Positions 1 through 4,338 of a stretch of DNA of 6,596 nt are shown here, piece by piece. This DNA comes from an uncultured bacterium (GTDB lineage Bacteria > CALINM01): the NCBI GenBank assembly GCA_938045315.1, contig CALINM010000143.1, positions 1 to 6,596 of the forward strand, written 5' to 3'. Every line of letters starts with the position of its first letter. The first letter of the stretch is position 1. A model generated the notes under the pieces. It was given only the letters and a program-made list of their open reading frames with translations. It ran no database searches and had not been told where the DNA came from. A program made the translations under genes and the position numbers.

Positions 1-44
1 AATTCTTCTACAAAAAAATCTTCTGGTCTTACTTTTATTTTCAC
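1..44 (-). CDS. truD: N-terminal fragment of tRNA pseudouridine synthase D (TruD)
   Basis: Only the first 14 codons are in the window; the gene runs off the left edge. Read on the minus strand from a GTG at 44-42 it gives MKIKVRPEDFFVEE. The PEDF.VEE pattern near the N-terminus is typical of TruD, which makes pseudouridine 13 in tRNA-Glu; that link is family knowledge applied to a very short match. No Shine-Dalgarno sequence precedes the GTG, and no ATG or TTG lies just upstream in frame, so the start is either weakly initiated or leaderless. The gene diverges from nth. The peptide fits TruD better than anything else I know, but 14 residues cannot prove it. Confidence 0.55.
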   Translation of the reverse strand, partial: MKIKVRPEDFFVEE

Positions 45-51
45 GATTTTA

Positions 52-57
52 ATTATA
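52..57 (-). promoter_or_regulatory. Candidate -10 box for the minus-strand truD-like gene
   Basis: The minus strand reads TATAAT from 57 to 52, with the GTG start only 7 nt further on. A start of transcription at the usual distance would fall at about 45-44, giving an almost leaderless mRNA, which agrees with the missing Shine-Dalgarno. No good -35 box is visible, and TATAAT-like words are common by chance in DNA this AT-rich. Confidence 0.3.
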
Positions 58-68
58 ATAAAAAATAG

Positions 69-74
69 TATAAT
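69..74 (+). promoter_or_regulatory. Candidate -10 box for nth
   Basis: A perfect TATAAT stands 30 nt before the nth ATG, placing transcription start near 81 and leaving a leader of about 24 nt that contains the ribosome binding site. The -35 region (about 46-52) is T-rich but has no good match to TTGACA. It lies 11 bp from the opposing -10 candidate, so the two divergent promoters would occlude each other. Confidence 0.4.
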
Positions 75-93
75 ATACACACAATTTAATTTT

Positions 94-99
94 TGAGGA
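94..99 (+). promoter_or_regulatory. Ribosome binding site of nth, deciding its start
   Basis: TGAGGA ends 5 nt before the ATG at 105. An in-frame TTG at 93 would add four residues, but it overlaps this site and has no Shine-Dalgarno of its own. The ATG at 105 is therefore the better start. Confidence 0.75.
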
Positions 100-104
100 T
101 TTTT

Positions 105-737
105 ATGGATAACAGAGAAAAAATTAAAATAATTATTCAAAAACTTGAAAAGCTCTATCCAGAAGCTAAGACGGCTTTAAAATTTCAAACCCCCTTTCAA
201 CTACTCGTAGCAACAATCCTTTCAGCTCAAACTACTGATGACAGGGTAAATAAGGTCACAGAAACACTATTTAAAAGGATGTCAACCCCACAAGATTTTG
301 TAAAGGCAAGTATTGAAGATATTATGCACGAAATTAAATCTGTTAACTTTTATAAAAATAAAGCCAAGAATATAAAAAAAACTGCTGAAATGATTGTTAA
401 AAATTATAACGGTAATGTCCCTAATAAAATGGAGGAGTTGGTAAAACTTCCGGGTGTTGCAAGAAAAACGGCAAATATCTTACTTTCAGAAGCTTATGGA
501 ATTAATGAAGGAATTGCAGTAGATACCCATGTAAAAAGACTGGCACAAAGATTAGCTTTATCAAAAAATAATGATCCAGAAAAGATAGAAAAAGATCTAA
601 TGGAAATAACACCTAAAGAAAGATGGAGAGATCTTTCAAATTTATTAATTCTTCATGGAAGAAGAATTTGTCAGGCAAGAAATCCAAAACATAACGAGTG
701 TGTCCTTTTCGATATATGTCCATCTAACCAATATTAG
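105..737 (+). CDS. nth: Endonuclease III (DNA glycosylase/AP lyase) with a Cys-to-His change in the FeS motif
   Basis: The product is 210 residues, a normal length for Nth, the base-excision repair enzyme that removes oxidised pyrimidines and cuts abasic sites. The N-terminal LLVATILSAQTTD segment (about 33-45) is typical. The helix-hairpin-helix is LPGVARKTAN (115-124) with the catalytic lysine at 121, followed by AVDTHVKRL with the catalytic aspartate at 140; these match E. coli K120 and D138. The C-terminal cluster loop should be C-X6-C-X2-C-X5-C. Here it is C189-X6-H196-X2-C199-X5-C205, with His (CAT at 690-692) in the second ligand position and exact spacing. The cluster may be His-ligated, labile or lost; the active site itself looks intact. 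The gene appears monocistronic, with a -10 box and Shine-Dalgarno upstream and a hairpin at its stop codon. Confidence 0.95.
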   Translation: MDNREKIKIIIQKLEKLYPEAKTALKFQTPFQLLVATILSAQTTDDRVNKVTETLFKRMSTPQDFVKASIEDIMHEIKSVNFYKNKAKNIKKTAEMIVKNYNGNVPNKMEELVKLPGVARKTANILLSEAYGINEGIAVDTHVKRLAQRLALSKNNDPEKIEKDLMEITPKERWRDLSNLLILHGRRICQARNPKHNECVLFDICPSNQY

Positions 738-786
738 AACTGCAATAATTTGTCATGTATATTATAAAAGTTCTTTGCATTTTTTT
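736..786 (+). terminator. Possible intrinsic terminator after nth
   Basis: AGAACT (736-741) pairs with AGTTCT (769-774). Inside it ATAAT (745-749) pairs with ATTAT (761-765), the two stems being separated by a symmetric 3x3 internal loop, with an 11-nt apical loop. A run of seven T (780-786) follows within 6 nt. The stem starts inside the nth stop codon. It is AT-rich and weak, and its 3' side abuts the rpmB -35 box. Confidence 0.35.
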
Positions 787-802
787 GATTTTTTTATATA
801 AT
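775..802 (+). promoter_or_regulatory. Sigma70-type promoter for rpmB
   Basis: TTGCAT (775-780) and TATAAT (797-802) are separated by 16 nt, a good match to the primary-sigma consensus. Transcription would start near 809, about 30 nt before the rpmB ATG, leaving room for its AAGGAG site at 828-833. It could also serve the fmdB-like gene and the genes after it if the hairpin after rpmB is leaky. Confidence 0.65.
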
Positions 803-839
803 TTACAAGTTAATTCACTAAATTATTAAGGAGAATGAT

Positions 840-1034
840 ATGGCCAGGGTTTGCAGTATATGTGGAAAAGGTAAGTTAATTGGAAACAACGTTAGCCATG
901 CTAATAACAGAACAAAAAGGGTTTTTTATCCTAATTTACAGACAGTTAAAGCTATAATTGGAAATGGCACTGTTAAAAGAATTAAGGTATGTACTTCATG
1001 CATAAAATCTGGGAAAGTGCAGAAAAGTCTATAA
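840..1034 (+). CDS. rpmB: 50S ribosomal protein L28 (bL28), four-Cys zinc-binding form
   Basis: This 64-residue basic protein opens with [11 protein letters not shown] and carries the family's [20 protein letters not shown] region (about 15-34), so it is bL28 of the large ribosomal subunit. C5-X2-C8 and C51-X2-C54 form the four-Cys zinc site found in the C+ version of the protein; other bacteria carry C- paralogs without it. Its length is normal for short bL28 proteins. AAGGAG (828-833) lies 6 nt before the ATG, and a strong-looking promoter lies just upstream. It is not beside rpmG here and appears to be transcribed on its own or with the following genes. Confidence 0.97.
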   Translation: MARVCSICGKGKLIGNNVSHANNRTKRVFYPNLQTVKAIIGNGTVKRIKVCTSCIKSGKVQKSL

Positions 1035-1063
1035 ACTTTTTCTGAGCTATTTATTTTTTCTTT
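1020..1063 (+). terminator. Possible intrinsic terminator or attenuator after rpmB
   Basis: CAGAAAAGT (1020-1028) pairs with ACTTTTTCTG (1035-1044), a 9-bp stem with one bulged T and a 6-nt loop that contains most of the rpmB stop codon. A T-rich stretch (1049-1063) follows. The stem is AT-rich, so termination would probably be partial, allowing readthrough into the fmdB-like gene. Confidence 0.4.
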
Positions 1064-1110
1064 AACGATGATTATATTATTAACAGAAATATTAACAGGA
1101 GGTGTGATTA

Positions 1111-1365
1111 ATGCCAACTTATGAGTATGAATGTACTACCTGCGGTACACAATTCGAAAGGGAACAAAAAATTACAGAAGATCCTGTTAAAGAATGTCCC
1201 GAATGTGGCAACTCTGTGAAACGAATTATTTCATCAAGTAGTTTTGTACTAAGGGGTTCTGGATGGTATGTAACCGATTATGTAAGAAAAAGTAACTTTT
1301 CAACATCTGAAACAACATGCGGATCAAAAGAGGCGTGCGGGGGTTGTTCAGCAAATAAGAGCTGA
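1111..1365 (+). CDS. FmdB-family zinc-ribbon protein
   Basis: The 84-residue product begins [12 protein letters not shown], the hallmark of the FmdB/CxxC_CxxC_SSSS family. C8-X2-C11 and C29-X2-C32 make the zinc ribbon, followed by the family's Ser run (SSSSF, 41-45) and GSGWYVTDY (49-57). The name comes from a putative regulator of formamidase genes; the general role of these small proteins is not established and I do not assign one. The C-terminal tail, usually a charged low-complexity stretch, ends instead with C70, C76 and C79 in a [10 protein letters not shown] pattern, possibly a further metal or thiol site. An AGGAGG site (1097-1102) lies 8 nt before the ATG. The next gene starts 2 nt after its stop, so the two are probably co-translated. 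Confidence 0.9.
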   Translation: MPTYEYECTTCGTQFEREQKITEDPVKECPECGNSVKRIISSSSFVLRGSGWYVTDYVRKSNFSTSETTCGSKEACGGCSANKS

Positions 1366-1367
1366 TA

Positions 1368-1556
1368 ATGCAAACTTTTGCATTTATATTAATTCTTTTA
1401 TTCTTAATCTTTCTTGCTTTTAAATTTCTTAAACTCGCTATAAAGCTATTTTTGTTAGTTGTTTTTATAGTCCTCTTATTTTACCTCTGGTACCTCTTCA
1501 GTCCCGAAACTTTAAAAGAATTTATCAGATTTACAAAGTCTATAATTAATTTATGA
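1368..1556 (+). CDS. Small two-helix membrane protein of unknown function
   Basis: I do not recognise a family for this 62-residue, strongly hydrophobic protein. Residues about 3-18 and 27-46 are almost all Leu, Ile, Phe and Val and should form two membrane helices joined by a short basic turn (lysines near 19, 22 and 26). A short polar C-terminal tail contains ETLKEFIRFTK. It starts 2 nt after the fmdB-like stop with only a weak AAGAG-like site, suggesting translational coupling. Its stop overlaps the ATG of the broken DUF2723-type gene (ATGA at 1553-1556). Position and overlap support a real gene; composition alone would not, since T-rich DNA often encodes spurious hydrophobic ORFs. Confidence 0.6.
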   Translation: MQTFAFILILLFLIFLAFKFLKLAIKLFLLVVFIVLLFYLWYLFSPETLKEFIRFTKSIINL

Positions 1557-2518
1557 AAAAAACATATATATTTATTTTTTGTTCTTTTTTACTCTCTATT
1601 TGCTGAATATACCATACAGCATTGTATTTGGTGATTCTCCGGAATTATCTATTGCTTCATATTCATTAGGTATAGCCCATCCACCAGGCTACCCGCTGTA
1701 TTCACTCTTAACAAAAGCTTTTAATTATTTGTTACCCTTATCAGATTATGCTCAAAAATGTAATATTTTCTCGGCATTTATATCTTCTATTTCAATTGTG
1801 ATAGCTTTTATTTCAACCTATACAATAACAAATAACTATGTTGCATCTCTTATCTCTAGTGTTTTAATTGGTTTTTCCTATCTTTTCTTCAAGCAATCAC
1901 TTATTGCAGAAGTATATGCACTAAATAGTTTTTTTGTGCTCATTATTAGCTTTTGCATTATTCAATTCGAAAAAAAAGGGGATGCAAGATGGAGCTTTTT
2001 ATCATTAGATATTTTTTTGAACGACATAAACTTAACTAATGAAGAGATTTTCTTTCTTAAACCTTATATCCCTTTTCTTACTGAGAAAGCTTTCGTTTAT
2101 TATTCAAAAAATAATTTACTTAACTCCGAAAAACTACTTCCAGCAGTTTATAAAATTAACCCCACCATTGAGAATGCTCTAAACTATTCTTTGTTGCTTG
2201 CCATGAATAAAAAGTTGAATGAGGCTGAAAAAATGGAAAAACAATTATACACTATATTTTAAAATTTGACCCTCGATTTGCACCATTACAAGGTATAATA
2301 AGAACTCATTCAAAAGATTATAACAGTGCTATCAATTTTCTTAGACTTGCCGAGGCAAACAATGTCTCTTCGTGCGAAGCAAAATTATATATACTAAAAA
2401 CATATTTAGATACTAATAACAAGGAACTTGCAAACATTTATTATAACACATTCAAGAAAGCTGTCCTGAAAATATTAAAGTTCGTTCAAATGATTTCATG
2501 AAAAGCAACATTAGATAG
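1553..2518 (+). pseudogene. Broken DUF2723-family membrane protein gene (frameshifted, with apparent internal deletion)
   Basis: The pieces together look like a DUF2723 protein, a multi-spanning membrane family related to protein O-mannosyltransferases and usually several hundred residues long. The ATG at 1553 overlaps the previous stop and opens MKKTYIFIFCSFLL; that frame stops at 1604-1606. The main piece continues in the -1 frame to a stop at 2260-2262. It holds GDSPELSIAS and LGIAHPPGYPLYSLL, the family signature, several membrane helices and IAEVYALNSFF. At about 2005-2020 the text jumps to a soluble, helical, TPR-like C-terminus, so the middle of the protein, including the usual GLGxxNHHT-like region, seems deleted. 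A third frame (about 2256-2458; KFDPRFAPLQGII onward) and a fourth (2459-2518; SCPENIKVRSNDFMK onward, TAG at 2516-2518) carry the remaining C-terminus. Each shift is -1 and each is healed by one extra base in a short homopolymer. An uninterrupted alternative start (TTG at 1579) lacks a Shine-Dalgarno. The end overlaps the thiL end by 8 bp. Confidence 0.75.
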
Positions 2519-3485
2519 AATTTAACTTAAAATGTTCATAAGATTTTGATTTTATTGCTAATAAATTACTATTTTCCCTAATATATAAGCCTTTATTGAT
2601 TATAACACCTATTCTGGTAATTTTTGTATTTAGTTTCATGGATAAATTGTATATCTCCTCTCTAAATTTTGGGGGAGCAGTAAATAACAGCTCATAATCA
2701 TCACCACCATTTAAAATATGTTCATACATAATTTCTCTAATGTTTGGTGAAATTTTGAAAAAAATATCATGAACAGGTATCAAATGTTTTTCTATTATTG
2801 CTCCAACCTTGCTCTCTTCAAGAATATGTTTCAAATCACCTACAAGCCCATCACTGATATCTATCATGGAATTAGCATATTTAATAAGATTTATCCCCAC
2901 TTCGATTTTCGGCGTTGGTCTCTTATAACTATCAATAAAAATTTTAGATTCTCTTAATCTAATACCTTCTTTTAGAATATAAAGCCCCATAGATGATAAC
3001 CCTGTAAATCCAGTAATATAAATATCATCTCCTCTTTTTGCACCACTCCTTAAAACTGGCTTACTTTCACAACTACCAATTGCTGATACAGTAATGGAAA
3101 TAACACCGGAGCTTGTTATATCTCCACCTAATAACTTAATGCCATATTTTCTAACTGCCAATCCTATACCTTTTAATAAATTTTTGAACATTTTTTCTGT
3201 AAAATCTTTTCTTAAAGCAAGAGCGATCAATACATATTCTGGTGTCCCACCCATTGCAGCTATGTCACTTATCGCCCTAACTATAGCTTTATATCCCACA
3301 TCGTCCCAGTTAGAATTTAAATTAATATCAAAGTGCACATCTTGAACCATAGAATCTATGGAATACAATAAATATTTCTTCCCCACTTTTACTACTGCAC
3401 AATCATCACCAATACCAATGATATTTTTTTGTTCCAGAGGAAACTGCCTTTTAATTTTTTCAATAAGCTTAAACTCACTTACCAT
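2511..3485 (-). CDS. thiL: Thiamine-monophosphate kinase
   Basis: The 324-residue protein has the normal length and all the landmarks of ThiL, which phosphorylates thiamine monophosphate to the cofactor thiamine diphosphate with ATP in the cytoplasm. Visible motifs are GIGDDCAV (24-31), SIDSMVQDVHF (42-52), SDIAAMGG (73-80), GGDIT (120-124), IDISDGL (208-214) and GGDDYELLFT (260-269). The Asp-rich ones bind Mg2+ and ATP in the AIRS/PurM fold. The ATG lies 2 nt after the stop of the DtxR-FeoA gene with no strong ribosome site of its own, so translation is probably coupled to that gene. It is the last gene of the feo operon. No TPP riboswitch could precede it at this spacing, so its expression is expected to follow iron rather than thiamine. 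It ends tail-to-tail with the DUF2723 pseudogene, and I see no clear terminator between them. Confidence 0.96.
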   Translation of the reverse strand: MVSEFKLIEKIKRQFPLEQKNIIGIGDDCAVVKVGKKYLLYSIDSMVQDVHFDINLNSNWDDVGYKAIVRAISDIAAMGGTPEYVLIALALRKDFTEKMFKNLLKGIGLAVRKYGIKLLGGDITSSGVISITVSAIGSCESKPVLRSGAKRGDDIYITGFTGLSSMGLYILKEGIRLRESKIFIDSYKRPTPKIEVGINLIKYANSMIDISDGLVGDLKHILEESKVGAIIEKHLIPVHDIFFKISPNIREIMYEHILNGGDDYELLFTAPPKFREEIYNLSMKLNTKITRIGVIINKGLYIRENSNLLAIKSKSYEHFKLNSI

Positions 3486-3487
3486 AA

Positions 3488-4144
3488 TTAATCTTTTTCA
3501 ATCCTTACATATACTGCATCTGCTACTGTTTTATCAACGGCAAATTCACTGTTTCCTATACCAAAAAGGTATGAGGGAAATGTTTGTTTAACAACTATTT
3601 TTGCACCTGGCAAAATACCCATAGAGGCAAGACTTTGCAAATTCTTGTCAGATATACCGCTAATGAAAACAATTTTTCCCTTTTGTCCAAATTTAAGATT
3701 GCTTAGAGGTACGACATATTTATCCCCAACTTTTACATCTAAATTACAACAAGATCCAGGTGGAATTCTGTTACCATGAGGACAAGTTTTAGGATGTCCT
3801 AAAAGGGTACAAACCTTATCTTCTATTCCTTCTTTAAGGAAGTGTTCTAACTTACAGGCAGTATCATGTATTTCTTTACCACTTACATCGATAACATCCA
3901 CAAGAAGCTTTTCTGCCAATCTATGTCTTCTTACAACTTTTTCTCCCCTTTTATTACCATCTTCAGTAAGCCATACCTTTTCATCATCCTTCTCAATTAA
4001 TCCTTCTTTTTCCAGCAAGGAAATCTCCTCAGAATTTTTTTGTACACCAAGAACTTCATAGGTAACACTTAATTTATTCTTTTCATTTTTTGATACCCAT
4101 AATTGTTCAAGAATTTCTTCCTGTTTTTCTTTTAATTCTGTCAT
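3488..4144 (-). CDS. DtxR/MntR-family metalloregulator with C-terminal FeoA domain
   Basis: The 218-residue protein combines a winged helix (about 8-70), a DtxR metal-binding and dimerisation domain (72-133) and a FeoA-like SH3 domain (about 145-217; PLSNLKFGQKGKIVFISG, then LASMGILPGAKIVV). H74, E78, H93, C97, E100 and H101 have exactly the spacing of the DtxR ligands H79, E83, H98, C102, E105 and H106, so both metal sites look complete except that I cannot place the Met10 equivalent. A Cys/His-rich linker (C112, H117, C121, H123, C132, C133; LGHPKTCPHGNRIPPG) follows. The N-terminal helix-turn-helix diverges from textbook DtxR. The likely role is Fe(II)-dependent control of its own operon, with the FeoA part acting as corepressor-stabilising domain or FeoB partner. 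The ATG overlaps the upstream stop by 4 nt, and GGAGG (4155-4151) lies 6 nt before it. Confidence 0.9.
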   Translation of the reverse strand: MTELKEKQEEILEQLWVSKNEKNKLSVTYEVLGVQKNSEEISLLEKEGLIEKDDEKVWLTEDGNKRGEKVVRRHRLAEKLLVDVIDVSGKEIHDTACKLEHFLKEGIEDKVCTLLGHPKTCPHGNRIPPGSCCNLDVKVGDKYVVPLSNLKFGQKGKIVFISGISDKNLQSLASMGILPGAKIVVKQTFPSYLFGIGNSEFAVDKTVADAVYVRIEKD

Positions 4145-4338
4145 TTTTTACCTCCAAAAAAATCCTTAATCTTTTGGATAAAACTTTTAGTTTTTTCTAC
4201 TAATTCTTTTTCTGGTGGAAATTCATATTTACAGTTTGGGCATTTAACAAGATCACAACCTTGCTTACCACATGCCATACAACCACCTCTACTTTCTTTT
4301 TCTTCAAAAACATATCCACACAAGGGACATTTAATCAT
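4141..4338 (-). CDS. Small Cys-rich zinc-ribbon-like protein of the feo operon
   Basis: The 65-residue protein has seven cysteines in its first 36 residues: C4-X2-C7 (CPLCGYVF), C20-X2-C23 (GGCMACG), C28, and C33-X2-C36 (CPNCKYEFPP). Two CPxC knuckles flanking a central CxxC...C suggest a zinc ribbon plus an additional metal site, for Zn, Fe or an FeS cluster; the metal cannot be read from sequence. The C-terminus (about 43-65) is a Lys-rich amphipathic helix ending DFFGGKK and could touch the membrane or FeoB. It is not the membrane-anchored FeoB-associated Cys-rich protein, because it has no membrane helix, nor is it a winged-helix FeoC. Four-nt ATGA overlaps with feoB before it and the regulator gene after it show it is a genuine, co-translated operon member. 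A role as iron chaperone or FeoB partner is inference. Confidence 0.85.
   Translation of the reverse strand: MIKCPLCGYVFEEKESRGGCMACGKQGCDLVKCPNCKYEFPPEKELVEKTKSFIQKIKDFFGGKK

Noticed and set aside
93-104. Upstream TTG start for nth adding MRIF
   Set aside because: The TTG overlaps the Shine-Dalgarno used by the ATG at 105 and has none of its own.
926-1117. Minus-strand 63-residue open frame opposite rpmB
   Set aside because: It lies largely opposite rpmB and its terminator region, has no ribosome site, and its product resembles no known protein.
1579-2262. Intact short gene starting at TTG 1579
   Set aside because: There is no ribosome site before it. The ATG at 1553 overlaps the previous stop in operon style, and homologous C-terminal sequence continues beyond 2262 in other frames, so this is one piece of a broken gene.
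2253-2266. Programmed frameshift at the second break (TTTTAAA)
   Set aside because: The heptamer at 2257-2263 is not in the phase needed for a -1 slip in the incoming frame, so a simple base loss explains it better.
3486-3487. TPP riboswitch controlling thiL
   Set aside because: thiL follows the regulator gene after only 2 nt, so there is no room for a leader RNA.
2769-3591. Three plus-strand open frames (2769-2957, 3094-3345, 3358-3591) opposite thiL and the regulator gene
   Set aside because: They lie antisense to well-supported genes, lack ribosome sites and recognisable motifs, and are explained as shadow frames.
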